Source: Sulfurisphaera javensis
GTDB taxonomy: Archaea > Thermoproteota > Thermoprotei_A > Sulfolobales > Sulfolobaceae
Assembly: GCF_041154675.1 (NCBI RefSeq)
Contig: NZ_AP031322.1
Span: 992,001-1,056,000, forward strand
Direction: 5' to 3'
Length of the DNA stretch: 64,000 nt
Shown here: positions 49,271 to 58,610 of the stretch, piece by piece
Layout: each line of letters opens with the position of its first letter
Position numbering within the stretch: the first letter of the stretch is position 1
Notes under the pieces: generated by a model
The model's database searches: none
What the model saw: only the letters and a program-made list of their open reading frames with translations
Told to the model about the DNA's origin: nothing
Program-made: the position numbers and the translations under genes

Positions 49271-51154
49271 TTATTTATATTCTTTCCACTTGTAATCTTC
49301 TGTAATTATTCCGATCTGTTTCAATGCTTCTACTCTGGGATCATCTTTATATATACTTTTTCCATAATTTTCATTGACAAATTCTCTTAGCTCTATCTGA
49401 TATCTTTTACAGAAATTAAACTCTCCTAGTTTTAGTAAATTAGAAACAACACAAAGTTCTTCTAAACTTTTTATCCCCTTTTGAATAATTATTTTAGCTT
49501 TATCCTTATCAATACCTAACTTAACTAAAGTGACCCCAAACTTTGGTAAGCCATATTTTACGCTTTCGTAAAATTCTAAAGCTTCTTTGGCTTTCTTATG
49601 TCCTAATGCTTTTAATACTCTATATAAGGCAAAGGATATCCATCTGGCATTAGAAATTACCTCTTCTATGTCTTTTGCCGATAATTTCAAGCATAGGGTA
49701 GATATATCTTCACCGTTTATCCATCTCTTAAGTAATTCTTTTCCTTCCTCACAGCCCCTAAGTGATTGAGCAACTTCTGGAGATGATACTAAAACATCTA
49801 GGAAATCAAAGTCATCAGTGTTAACTGGAAATCCCTTTAACGCCATAACGTCAATATAACTTAACGAAACAGCTTTGCCCAGAGGTGTTAATATAATATT
49901 CCCATTATTTTCAAAAGTTATTAAACCTAGAGAATGCAAATAGTCTATTGATGGTTTTACTTCTTTCCCTTTGAAGTGCAAACTTCCTTCTTTTATCGTA
50001 TTTTCTATCTCTTCCTCTTTTGCCTTATTTAACCAGCTTATCACTCCTAGGGTTAAGTTTTCTAAAGTGTATTCAATTCCTCCTATTTCCTCTTTTACCT
50101 CACTCTTATAATATTTCTTAACAACTTTGTCCATTTCCTTAATAGTGTCAGTTATTACTATTGCCATTCCCTCTTTATCAAAACCTGGTCTTCCAGCTCT
50201 TCCAGCTATTTGTTTAAATTCTGCTGGAGTTAATTCTCTCCATCCTTTAAACTCTCCCTTTTCGTTCGAGTCTGGTAGTGTTATATCATAAAATACTGTT
50301 GCATAAACTGGTAAGTTAACTCCTTGTCCTAAGGCTGTTGTCGATACTAAAACTTTAATTTCACCTTTTATGAATTGTTCTACTGTCTTATCCCTAATTT
50401 CAAATGGTAAACCTGAATGATAAGGAAGAGCTGGTATGGAGAATTTTCTTAAAGTTTCTGCTAAAGTTTCGGCTGAATTTCTACTCCTCACGAAAACTAA
50501 GGCGTTTTTATTTAAGGCAAGTATGTAATTAAGTACACCTAAAAGTAGGTCAAGTTTTACGTTTTTTAAACCTCTTTTTTCAATTGAAATTATTCTATTA
50601 TCATCATAACATCTTATTAAAAAAGGGAAGGCAACGCATTCATGTAAAGGAACTTTTCTCTTTTCTATTTTAATTAGCTCAGCATTCAACCACTTTCTAT
50701 AATTTTCTAAATCTCCTATAGTCGCACTTAAGCCTATAATTGGTACTGAATTATGTTTTGCCCACAAAACTATGTCTTCTATTGGTAATCCTCTATCACT
50801 TTCTACGTTATGTATTTCATCAATTATAACTAAGCTGATTTCTTTTAACCATGGATAATTGTGTCTTATTGCACTATCAAATTTTTCATAAGTAGTTAAT
50901 AAGGCATCAGAGTTAAAGTACCTTAGATCGTCCTCATAAACGTCAGAATCAATGTATTTCGCATTTCTTTTTATTGCTTTATAGACTTCTCTAGATAGAG
51001 CTTTAAGGGGAGAAACGTAAACTACTATCCTTTCTTCCTCATTAAGCAAATACTTAGCTATATGAGTTTTACCAGAACCAGTTGGAGCAGAAATTAAATA
51101 ACTATTACCGTGATTATAAGAGTTCTTGAAAAGGGTAAATAAGTCAGATGACAT
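49271..51154 (-). CDS. Ski2-like superfamily 2 helicase
   Basis: 627 residues. Motif I APTGSGKT (23-30), motif II DEIH, motif III LSATIGD, and motifs IV-VI including HSGLPFEIR, STTALGQGVNLP and QIAGRAGRPGF. The C-terminal third holds the winged-helix and ratchet-type helical part with a helix-hairpin-like end (LVKLGIDKDKAKIIIQKG). It resembles Hel308 but is shorter and begins almost at motif I with no Q motif. Probably a DNA-repair or RNA helicase. Confidence 0.88.
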   Translation of the reverse strand: MSSDLFTLFKNSYNHGNSYLISAPTGSGKTHIAKYLLNEEERIVVYVSPLKALSREVYKAIKRNAKYIDSDVYEDDLRYFNSDALLTTYEKFDSAIRHNYPWLKEISLVIIDEIHNVESDRGLPIEDIVLWAKHNSVPIIGLSATIGDLENYRKWLNAELIKIEKRKVPLHECVAFPFLIRCYDDNRIISIEKRGLKNVKLDLLLGVLNYILALNKNALVFVRSRNSAETLAETLRKFSIPALPYHSGLPFEIRDKTVEQFIKGEIKVLVSTTALGQGVNLPVYATVFYDITLPDSNEKGEFKGWRELTPAEFKQIAGRAGRPGFDKEGMAIVITDTIKEMDKVVKKYYKSEVKEEIGGIEYTLENLTLGVISWLNKAKEEEIENTIKEGSLHFKGKEVKPSIDYLHSLGLITFENNGNIILTPLGKAVSLSYIDVMALKGFPVNTDDFDFLDVLVSSPEVAQSLRGCEEGKELLKRWINGEDISTLCLKLSAKDIEEVISNARWISFALYRVLKALGHKKAKEALEFYESVKYGLPKFGVTLVKLGIDKDKAKIIIQKGIKSLEELCVVSNLLKLGEFNFCKRYQIELREFVNENYGKSIYKDDPRVEALKQIGIITEDYKWKEYK

Positions 51155-51163
51155 AAAAAGAAG

Positions 51164-51283
51164 TCACTTGGTTGACTTATATTGCTTATGTTTGAATGAA
51201 AGTGATATACCTAAGGAAACAAAGACAAAGGCTAATATAATCTCGGTAATTTCTAAAGCTATAAGTATAGTTCCTTGATCCAT
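51164..51283 (-). CDS. 39-residue membrane peptide upstream of the helicase
   Basis: ATG at 51283. One hydrophobic helix (IILAFVFVSLGISLSF) flanked by MDQG and a basic tail. Ends nine bases before the helicase start. It could be a real small protein or chance; the helix with basic tail and clean start favour a protein. Confidence 0.4.
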   Translation of the reverse strand: MDQGTILIALEITEIILAFVFVSLGISLSFKHKQYKSTK

Positions 51284-51423
51284 AATTTTAGTATCACTTT
51301 TGAATTGTTTTTATCCCTTTTTGCTCATGAATTAAATGGTAAAATTATCTTTCTCTTAAAAAAGATTTTCCCTTACTTATCTCAGTTTAGAAGTGTTGAG
51401 GAGTCAGACGAAAAGAAAAGAGG

Positions 51424-51496
51424 TAGCCGGGCAGGGATTCGAACCCTGGTCCGAGGGGCCAGAGCCCTCGATCCTTGACCGCTAGACGACCCGGCT
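51424..51496 (-). tRNA. tRNA-Gln (anticodon CTG)
   Basis: Cloverleaf drawn by eye on the minus strand: acceptor AGCCGGG/CCCGGCT with discriminator A, D stem with two wobble pairs, anticodon stem GAGGG/CCCTC, loop CTCTGGC giving anticodon CTG after T33, T stem CAGGG/CCCTG with TTCGAAT. 73 bases, no intron, CCA not encoded. A T-rich run follows on the minus strand (51407-51422). Confidence 0.92.
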
Positions 51497-51916
51497 AATT
51501 CTATATATTATGTCATATGTTTTAAATCTTACGGAATTTAAGCATCATTAAATTTCATTTATTTTGTATCCATTATCTATCCGTGAACTTCCTCGAATAT
51601 CTAATCATACTTCTCTATCTCCTTCACTAACAATAAGGGAAAAATATCTTTAGTTAATTTCAATGTTACCCAGAAATTTATCTAAAGTGAAGTTTTTAAT
51701 TATAGTCTATGCTAAGAATATTAATTTTCACGTTTTAGGGACATTTTCAATGACACTCAGAGAAGATTTACACGTTATTCATTTCAAAAAGTCTTTGTTA
51801 TCTCAGACAAATCAAACCCATTTATTTTAACAATATAAAATTCTAGAAATAACTTATATATTAGTGATGACTCTTATAATGATTAGGTAAATTAGTAAGA
51901 TGCCTTATTTAATTTT
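51497..51916. other. 420-base intergenic region between tRNA-Gln and the DsrE gene
   Basis: It carries the tRNA TATA box at one end and a TATATATTA run near 51855 at the other, which may serve the DsrE-family gene with a leader of some 40 bases. No further gene is visible. Confidence 0.4.
51521..51527 (-). promoter_or_regulatory. TATA box for tRNA-Gln
   Basis: Minus strand TTTAAA is centred about 27 bases before the first tRNA base (51496). Confidence 0.5.
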
Positions 51917-52249
51917 ATGCCATTAAATGTTATTGTTCAAATCAAGGATGAAGATAAAGTTATGCAAGGTTTAAGGTCAGTAATTAACCTATATAATGAT
52001 TTAAAAGATGCTGTTATAGAGGTGGTTTTCCATCAATCAGCAATTAAAGCATTACTTAAGGATAGTAACTTTAGGGAAATAATAGAGGATTTAATGAGTA
52101 AGGGTATTATAATAGTTGGTTGTGAAAATAGTATTAAAGCCCAGAAGATAAAGGAGGATTCGTTAATATCGGGTATTAGGATTGTTACTTCTGGTGTTGG
52201 TGAAATAGTAAGGAAACAAAGTGAGGGATGGATTTATCTTGTGGTGTGA
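51917..52249 (+). CDS. DsrE-family protein
   Basis: 110 residues with the DsrE fold: VIVQIKDE, a helix, VIEVVFHQSAIKALL, and GIIIVGCENS with the Cys at the place of sulfur transfer in related proteins. The solute-binding-like gene follows after 39 bases. It is distinct from the DsrE gene at 17935. Confidence 0.7.
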   Translation: MPLNVIVQIKDEDKVMQGLRSVINLYNDLKDAVIEVVFHQSAIKALLKDSNFREIIEDLMSKGIIIVGCENSIKAQKIKEDSLISGIRIVTSGVGEIVRKQSEGWIYLVV

Positions 52250-52288
52250 AGAGAAGAGTTTATGAATTTCTTTATTTATTTTTAATTT

Positions 52289-53014
52289 ATGGATCTTACT
52301 CTTTCGAATTTTGATATATTACTTGACTTCTGGGGAAGTACTGATGGATTAAAGATGTCTTTTTCTGGTAATCAATGGTTTGTTTTGCCTGATATTCTTT
52401 CTTTTCTAGATAAGAAAGGGATAAAAGCATATATTGAAACTATTCCTCCTGGACTTGTTAGGAGAAGGGCTGAAGGAGAGAAAATTAAAGTTGGTAACTT
52501 AGAAATATCATTTAAACCGGAAATAGTTTCTTTACCTACATCTTTATTGCAAGGTCTTAAGATCAAAAAGAGTAAGGAATATGTTGAAAATACTATGGTT
52601 ATTGTTTATAAAGAGGGATTAAAAGTAAAGGATTGGTGCGATTTAAATAATCTTTCTCGTGTTGCTATTCCTAACCCAGAGACTGAAGGTATTGGGCAAA
52701 TCTTCAAAGAGATTTACACTGAGGTTTGTGGAAATTATGAGAATTTAGCAAGTAAAGTTTACTTTACTAAGGTTCACCATAGGGAAATTCCTTATATGCT
52801 TTCTTCTGGTTCTATTAATGCTGGTGTTGTTTGGAAAACTGAAGCCTTATATTGGAAATTTAATTATATTGAACCAGAAAAGAATAAGGTTGGTAAGCTT
52901 GCATTTGCTTTGTTAGAAAATGCTAGTGAACAAGCTGAAATTGTTTTTAATTTGCTCTTTTCTGATGAGGTTAAATCTATTTACGAAAAATATGGTTTTA
53001 AATGGGTAGGCTAA
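52289..53014 (+). CDS. Periplasmic-binding-like protein without signal peptide (DUF3834 type)
   Basis: 241 residues resembling ModA-type solute-binding proteins (IPNPETEGIGQIFKEIY, SGSINAGVVWKTEA, and the ending LLFSDEVKSIYEKYGF). It has no export signal, so it is probably a cytoplasmic sensor or binding protein. This fits my memory of the Sulfolobales DUF3834 family. Ligand unknown; molybdate or another oxyanion is a guess. Confidence 0.6.
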   Translation: MDLTLSNFDILLDFWGSTDGLKMSFSGNQWFVLPDILSFLDKKGIKAYIETIPPGLVRRRAEGEKIKVGNLEISFKPEIVSLPTSLLQGLKIKKSKEYVENTMVIVYKEGLKVKDWCDLNNLSRVAIPNPETEGIGQIFKEIYTEVCGNYENLASKVYFTKVHHREIPYMLSSGSINAGVVWKTEALYWKFNYIEPEKNKVGKLAFALLENASEQAEIVFNLLFSDEVKSIYEKYGFKWVG

Positions 53015-53102
53015 AAATTGAAATTCTTACGAACTAGATTAATTGTGACAATCTCTTTTTATCAACTAATGTTTTTTAGCAGTTTAAGCATAAACTGTCA
53101 AA

Positions 53103-54164
53103 CTAAAATTGATAAAGTTCTTCAGCATTTTTATAAAAGAATCTCTCCTCAATTTCTTTTAAATCTTTCTCGTCTATAAGGTCTCTCCTTATAAATTCTG
53201 ATTTGAGTTCCTCAAAACTTTCCTTAGCTAACTTTGCCCCTAACCATGCTATTTCTGGTACGTTAAACGCATCTGAACCATATAACACTTTATTAGCTGG
53301 GGAAACTTCAAAAATCTCCTTCATTACGTTAAATGTTGATAAAGGAGCAAAAGGATTGAATTGTGAAATATCTAAATAAACTGATGGAAATATATAGCTC
53401 ATCCAAGCTGATTCTCTATGGTAAGGATAACCAGCGTGAACGAAGACTATTTTCCCTTCGTATTTTCTTACTATATCAGTTAAATATGAAGGACGAGAGA
53501 GTTCAAATTTTATATCCCTATCTCCTGCACCAGTGTGAATTTGAACTGGGACTTTTAACTCTTTAGCAATTTGAAGTGTTTTACATACTAGATAATCTCT
53601 AAAGGCCTTAGCTTTTTTACCAAACCAGTCCCTTTCTTTACTATAAAAGTCTTCAAAGGCTTTACTTTCATTACAAGAAATTTTTAAACCAGTACGATAA
53701 GCTATTATTGTCTTAAAACCTACGTAGCCCTCTTTAACTTTACCTCTCAAAGTCTCTTCAAAGTACTCTATCGCTTTATCAAATGATTTCTTAAACAGAT
53801 CGTCATTTATAATTTTTTCAATTCTAAAAAGAAGTTTATATTTAACTGGTATTTCCATTTCTTTTTTGCCAAAGCCTTCATCAATTATAATCCCTTCTAT
53901 TCCAGCATCTTTAAAAAGGAATTTAACGTAATTTACTGGATCATCTTTTATCATTCTGTTTCTCTCTTCTATGAAATTCTCCCCCAAAAGCTTCTTTATT
54001 CTGTGTTTTAATGCTAGAAAAAACGGCTTCAAAAGATTCATTGTAACTACATCTGCATTTATCTCACCTTCAAGCCAACTTTCTGCAGTTGCTAAGGCTA
54101 ACTCTTTTTCACTCATTGGTTTAGCTGAAAACCAATGAGCATGATCATCAATTATTTTAAACAT
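53103..54164 (-). CDS. Amidohydrolase family protein (FluG N-terminal-like)
   Basis: 353 residues. The metal ligands of the TIM barrel are visible: DDHAHW at the start, QIHTGAGDRD, FVHAGYPYH and YGSDAF. It overlaps the glutamine synthetase-like gene upstream by 8 bases. The pair mirrors the two halves of fungal FluG, where amidohydrolase and synthetase are fused. Confidence 0.82.
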   Translation of the reverse strand: MFKIIDDHAHWFSAKPMSEKELALATAESWLEGEINADVVTMNLLKPFFLALKHRIKKLLGENFIEERNRMIKDDPVNYVKFLFKDAGIEGIIIDEGFGKKEMEIPVKYKLLFRIEKIINDDLFKKSFDKAIEYFEETLRGKVKEGYVGFKTIIAYRTGLKISCNESKAFEDFYSKERDWFGKKAKAFRDYLVCKTLQIAKELKVPVQIHTGAGDRDIKFELSRPSYLTDIVRKYEGKIVFVHAGYPYHRESAWMSYIFPSVYLDISQFNPFAPLSTFNVMKEIFEVSPANKVLYGSDAFNVPEIAWLGAKLAKESFEELKSEFIRRDLIDEKDLKEIEERFFYKNAEELYQF

Positions 54165-55437
54165 ATCTATACACTTCGTACTCCCAATCTGTTACCAAAC
54201 TTTCATATTCTTCAACTTCAGCCATTTTAACTTTTATAAACTCCTCTACAATGTCTTTCCCAATTCTTTCTACTAGTCTAGTATCCTTCTTTAACTCTTG
54301 TAGTGCTTCCCTTAGATTCCTAGGTATGTCCTCTATGTCCTTCCTATAGTATGCGTTTTCATTTACTGGAGTTGGCGGTTTTAATCCTCTTTCGATTCCA
54401 TCCATTCCAGCTTCAATAAATGCGGAAAGAAGTAAGTAGGGATTTGTTGTAGGATCTGGCACTCTGTACTCAATTCTTCTATCTTGCATACTCATACCAG
54501 GATAAGGAGTTGGTATTCTCAACATTGCACTTTTGTTATTATATCCATAAGTTATCTTTGTGGGTGCCCAAGATCCTGGAACTAACCTTTTATAAGAATT
54601 AATTGTTGGTGCAGAAATTGCAGCTAATGCTTTAGCATGTTCAATTATGCCAGCAATGAAATTGTAAGCTAAGTCGCTTAAACCGTATTTATCATTGCTG
54701 TTGAAAAACAAGTTCTTATCTCCTTTCCATATGCTAAAGTTTAAATGTAATCCAGAACCAGCCATTTTATTGAAGGGTTTTGGCATAAAGTTTGCTTCTA
54801 CTCCATATTTGCTTGCTACTTGTCTAGCTATTTCTTTAAATATTACAACTTCATCCGCACTTCTCATAGCTTCTTTATGTAAAATATCAAACTCATATTG
54901 TCCCGGACCATACTCTTTGATAACTCTAAGTGGTATTATCCCTACGCTTTTTGCTGTTTTAGCTATTTCTGGAATTATTTGGTTTGTATAATAAGCTCTA
55001 GAATCAAAACATCGTGCGTCGTCATAGGGTTTTTTGTCTTTAACTAAGTAGAACTCGATTTCAAATGAGGATTTGGACTCATATTCATTATATTTATCAA
55101 GTTTACTCTTAAGTAAACTTCTAGGGTCAAAAGTCCATGGAGAATCTCCTTTATATAAATAACATAATACCATAGCTGAAGGAGGAAAGATTGAGAGTGA
55201 AGATAAGTCTGGTTTTAAAAATACATCCTCATCTTGTGGTCCAAAACTACCATATGGAGAAATGTAATCCATTGGCGTAAAGCTCATCATTGCCATTGTT
55301 AGCCCAATTCCAGTTTTCACTAGACTATCAACTTCATCTACATATGCACCTTTAGATCTTATAAGTCCATCAAGACCAACCCATGTAAAACGTAAAATGT
55401 CCACGTTATTTTTCCTTAGTAATTCACTTACGCTCAT
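54157..55437 (-). CDS. Glutamine synthetase-like ligase (FluG C-terminal-like)
   Basis: 426 residues. Conserved blocks: FEIEFYL and YGPGQYEFD (metal-binding Glu residues), GSGLHLNFSIW with the catalytic-site His, NSYKRLVPGSWAP, and RRIEYRVPDPTTNPYLL. It is probably not the main assimilatory GlnA but a gamma-glutamyl ligase for an amine. A TATA-like box (minus strand, 55461-55468) lies 27 bases upstream, making the transcript leaderless. Confidence 0.85.
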   Translation of the reverse strand: MSVSELLRKNNVDILRFTWVGLDGLIRSKGAYVDEVDSLVKTGIGLTMAMMSFTPMDYISPYGSFGPQDEDVFLKPDLSSLSIFPPSAMVLCYLYKGDSPWTFDPRSLLKSKLDKYNEYESKSSFEIEFYLVKDKKPYDDARCFDSRAYYTNQIIPEIAKTAKSVGIIPLRVIKEYGPGQYEFDILHKEAMRSADEVVIFKEIARQVASKYGVEANFMPKPFNKMAGSGLHLNFSIWKGDKNLFFNSNDKYGLSDLAYNFIAGIIEHAKALAAISAPTINSYKRLVPGSWAPTKITYGYNNKSAMLRIPTPYPGMSMQDRRIEYRVPDPTTNPYLLLSAFIEAGMDGIERGLKPPTPVNENAYYRKDIEDIPRNLREALQELKKDTRLVERIGKDIVEEFIKVKMAEVEEYESLVTDWEYEVYRYV

Positions 55438-55465
55438 ATTTTTAATAAATGAAAAGGAAATTTAT

Positions 55466-55523
55466 AAGCAGTGATGAGGAAAGATTCTCTGAATGATGAG
55501 GAGGGTCTTGAGCGCTGATCTTA
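55466..55523 (+). ncRNA. C/D-box sRNA candidate (2'-O-methylation guide)
   Basis: Boxes in order: C GTGATGA (55471-55477), D' CTGA (55489-55492), C' ATGATGA (55493-55499), D CTGA (55515-55518). Guides are 11 bases (55478-55488) and 15 bases (55500-55514). A TATA-like TTTTTAATAAAT around 55439-55450 fits a start near 55467. The D'/C' spacer is essentially zero, which is shorter than usual; RNA targets were not identified. Confidence 0.6.
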
Positions 55524-55548
55524 ATATTCTCTTATCGCTTTGTTTCAT

Positions 55549-56184
55549 TCAGTTTATCCAGTAGCCACAAATTCCTCTTAATGGAGAGAAAATTACATCA
55601 AAATACCTTATAATTATTGGTGTCTGTGCCTTTACTATTTTATATAATCCTTGTCTATCTTTCTTGTCTGTAATAGGAACTACGATTACCCCTTTATCTT
55701 TCATTTGTAAATAAATTGGAAAAGGGAATGTTGGTGATGCTGCCCAAATTATTGCTTTATCATATGGTTGTGCTTTGTCATAGCCTATACTTCCGTCCCC
55801 AAAAATTAAATTTACATTATACTCTTTTAAATTGGTTTTTGCAATGTTAAACATTTCTTCATCATACTCTAACGTATAAACGTTCTTATCCCCAACTATT
55901 TCAGCAATTAAGGCTGTATAATAACCAGTACCAGTACCTACTTCAAGTACTTTTTCATCTCTTTTTAAATCAAGTATATCTAGCATTTTTAAGCCAAGGC
56001 TTAGTGCTGTTGTGGTATAATTTTTAGTTATTTGTAATGGTTCATCAATGTGCTTTAATGAATAAGCTTTATCTCTAATTTTTTCAGGGAGAAATTTTCT
56101 TCTATCTACTTTTATGAAGGCGTTAATTAGCTCTTGGCTCATTATAAATGTTTTCACATAGTATATTATTTCTTCATCAACCAT
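55549..56184 (-). CDS. pcm: Protein-L-isoaspartate O-methyltransferase
   Basis: 211 residues. The family motif [15 protein letters not shown] replaces the usual [27 protein letters not shown] is the SAM motif I and [10 protein letters not shown] the acidic loop. It repairs isoaspartyl damage, useful at high temperature. It overlaps the HerA-like gene by 8 bases at its start. Some divergence at the substrate motif is noted. Confidence 0.82.
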   Translation of the reverse strand: MVDEEIIYYVKTFIMSQELINAFIKVDRRKFLPEKIRDKAYSLKHIDEPLQITKNYTTTALSLGLKMLDILDLKRDEKVLEVGTGTGYYTALIAEIVGDKNVYTLEYDEEMFNIAKTNLKEYNVNLIFGDGSIGYDKAQPYDKAIIWAASPTFPFPIYLQMKDKGVIVVPITDKKDRQGLYKIVKAQTPIIIRYFDVIFSPLRGICGYWIN

Positions 56185-57910
56185 GCTTCAAGTTCTCCTT
56201 AAGTTCAATTAGGTTGTTTTCAGCTTTAAATATAACTGGTATATCCTCCTTTAATGCAGCCTTAAAACTAACAATCATCCATTGTCCTACATCAAACTCC
56301 AATGTTTTATCTACTAAAGAGTCTGAAATTCCAAAAGTCTCAGCTATTAATTGTCTATCATAAGGCCTAGGTAAAGTACTAATGAAATATGTGTGAAGTT
56401 GTTGTAAAACGTTTGTATTTAAATATGCTAATCTTTGGGTACTAATTAATCCGTGCAAATAGTATTTTCTTCCATGTCTAAGTAATTTTTCTACTGCATT
56501 TGATGATGCTTCACTATTATCTTTTTGCCTAGTATCAAATGGAATAAACTCTTGAGCTTCATCAAGGACAAAGAGTATAGTTGGAGTTGATGAATAAGAT
56601 CTTTTTCTTCTCATGAAGATTTGTTCAATTAAAAGAGATACTATGAGCCTTGCATCATCCATGTTAGGAGATTCTATTATGAAAAGTCTTGGGGATTCTT
56701 GAGAGCTATCTAAAGCCTCTATTGCCAATGCCTCTATGTCATATTCTTCAGTAGTCACAGGCTCTTGATTAACATAACTCTTTATTGCTGAAATGAATGT
56801 GAAAATAGCAGAGTTTTCCCTCAAGTTAGCTTCTCTAGCCTTTGTCTCGATCTCAGATAGTAAATCGTTAATATTGTCATCTACAATATCATCTTTAGTT
56901 AACTTTCTTTCTCTCATTAATTTATCAAGTTGTTGAAGTAACATGAGGAAGAAGGGCTTTTGTGCTGTTGCAACGTATTTATCATCAACTTGGTTTCTTA
57001 TCATATCTATTAATTGCCCATAAGTTAAGTAAAGAGTTCCTTGAGGAGGAATGTATAACTTTCTTAACTTATCTTGTGTATAAAGTTTCTCAAAGGCTTT
57101 TCTTATTTCCTCTCTGTAGTCATTAAGTTCTTCTGGTATTACATGAGTCCTTATTAGCCTTCTTCCAGCGTCAATATCATTGTTTGGTAATCTATCTAAA
57201 GTTATTAGTCTAGAGTTAAGTTTCAGAAGCTGATCTAATAAAAGGATTGCGTATTCCATTGATACATCTACAATTATCACCTTTAACTCCGGAATTGTCT
57301 GTAATGCTTTTCTAACTAATAAAGCAGTAAGATTTGATTTTCCAGAACCAGTATAAGCAAATACTCCTATATGATATTTTATAGCTTTTCTTAGGCTTAT
57401 CTTTAAATCAACGTTCTCATTAACTACTTTTCCAATATTTACTCCATCTTCATAAAAGATGAACTTTTCAAATGCATCTGGAGAAAACAATTTTGCTTTA
57501 GAGCCTAACAAGGGTGGAATATAACCCTTTGAAAACTTTATTTCGCCATCTTGTATTTCTAATATGTAACCAACTGGTGAAGCATAAACTTCTATCCAAG
57601 ATTCACTTGAGTTCCAACTTTCTTCAACCCTTCTCATTATTTCATCTCTCAACTCTTTCGGTACATTCCCATCTAAGTTAATCATTGCATAATGTAAAGG
57701 AAGATAATCGACTACCTCGAGTAGTAAATACTTATTTTGTTTTACAGTTTCAACAGCTAGCAATTTTCCCGGGTCAATCATAATATCCCTAGAGAAAGGG
57801 AATTCAATTATGAAGGTTCTAAATGAAATTGAACCTCTTCCGTCAGCTGTAGGCCTAGTAAACACTTTTATTTCTCTTAATCTTCCTTCAGTATCAAGGA
57901 ATAACTGCAT
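56177..57910 (-). CDS. HerA-like hexameric ATPase
   Basis: 577 residues. An N-terminal beta-barrel-like domain is followed by Walker [10 protein letters not shown] (185-193), a Walker [12 protein letters not shown] and an arginine-finger-like GRKYYLHG...TQRLAYL block, as in HerA/FtsK translocases. It sits directly after a NurA-like gene with a 1-base gap. In the canonical archaeal arrangement HerA-NurA works with Mre11-Rad50; no mre11 or rad50 is in this window, so this may be a second pair. Confidence 0.85.
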   Translation of the reverse strand: MQLFLDTEGRLREIKVFTRPTADGRGSISFRTFIIEFPFSRDIMIDPGKLLAVETVKQNKYLLLEVVDYLPLHYAMINLDGNVPKELRDEIMRRVEESWNSSESWIEVYASPVGYILEIQDGEIKFSKGYIPPLLGSKAKLFSPDAFEKFIFYEDGVNIGKVVNENVDLKISLRKAIKYHIGVFAYTGSGKSNLTALLVRKALQTIPELKVIIVDVSMEYAILLLDQLLKLNSRLITLDRLPNNDIDAGRRLIRTHVIPEELNDYREEIRKAFEKLYTQDKLRKLYIPPQGTLYLTYGQLIDMIRNQVDDKYVATAQKPFFLMLLQQLDKLMRERKLTKDDIVDDNINDLLSEIETKAREANLRENSAIFTFISAIKSYVNQEPVTTEEYDIEALAIEALDSSQESPRLFIIESPNMDDARLIVSLLIEQIFMRRKRSYSSTPTILFVLDEAQEFIPFDTRQKDNSEASSNAVEKLLRHGRKYYLHGLISTQRLAYLNTNVLQQLHTYFISTLPRPYDRQLIAETFGISDSLVDKTLEFDVGQWMIVSFKAALKEDIPVIFKAENNLIELKENLKHG

Positions 57911-57911
57911 T

Positions 57912-58610
57912 TTATTTCCTCCTATTCTTTTCTATTATACCCCTAAATTGCCTATATTTCTGAGGAAACTTAGATATAATAAAATCTAATGTTTTTATGT
58001 ATTTATCTCTATAATATTTGGCAACTTTATCAGCTAAGAATAATGGATAATTATAACCTAATGCTTCTGGTATTGGTTCTTTGCCTAGAGTGAACAAGAC
58101 ACTAAGTATTTCATCCCAATTTTTATTTAATGTGGTTTCAATTAAGAAGACCCATGAAAAAGGAAAAAGCTTGAAGTATGCTCCCCTAATTTTACCTTTA
58201 GTATAAACTGGGACTAACCAAGGTGTTTCATAGTCCATTTCTATTCTTTCTGAAGGATCTTTTATTATTGCAATTACGTTCTCTCTTTCATATTCGTCCA
58301 TACTGATTTTTCTATCTAAAAACAAAATTTCTGAACTAGATTTATCAGCTTGCTCATATTCCATCTTTCTCATTTCTTCCTCTGGTTTGCAGTCTTCACA
58401 AATTTTTTCTTCATAACTTATTTTAGAAATTAAAATCTTATTACTAACTACTTCACCGTCTACTTTACTTACTACAATATAAGCCACATTCCCATGAGTG
58501 TATTGAACTTCATGAAAACTTCCATCTATTGCTGAAAATGTGAAATTCCATTCACCATATTTACCTTTGATCAAATTAATAATTGTGGTAAAAACTCCAT
58601 TAGAGCTCAT
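57912..58610 (-). CDS. NurA-like nuclease
   Basis: 232 residues. The FSAIDGSF start matches the first acidic NurA motif, and the closing [17 protein letters not shown] matches the last conserved block. In between are LDRKIS and an [10 protein letters not shown] Cys pair not usual in NurA. The remaining acidic metal ligands cannot be assigned with confidence. Tight coupling with the HerA-like gene supports the assignment. Confidence 0.65.
   Translation of the reverse strand: MSSNGVFTTIINLIKGKYGEWNFTFSAIDGSFHEVQYTHGNVAYIVVSKVDGEVVSNKILISKISYEEKICEDCKPEEEMRKMEYEQADKSSSEILFLDRKISMDEYERENVIAIIKDPSERIEMDYETPWLVPVYTKGKIRGAYFKLFPFSWVFLIETTLNKNWDEILSVLFTLGKEPIPEALGYNYPLFLADKVAKYYRDKYIKTLDFIISKFPQKYRQFRGIIEKNRRK

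Noticed and set aside
51275-51478. Plus-strand frame of 67 codons
   Set aside because: Runs into the tRNA-Gln gene on the opposite strand, so it cannot be a normal gene there.
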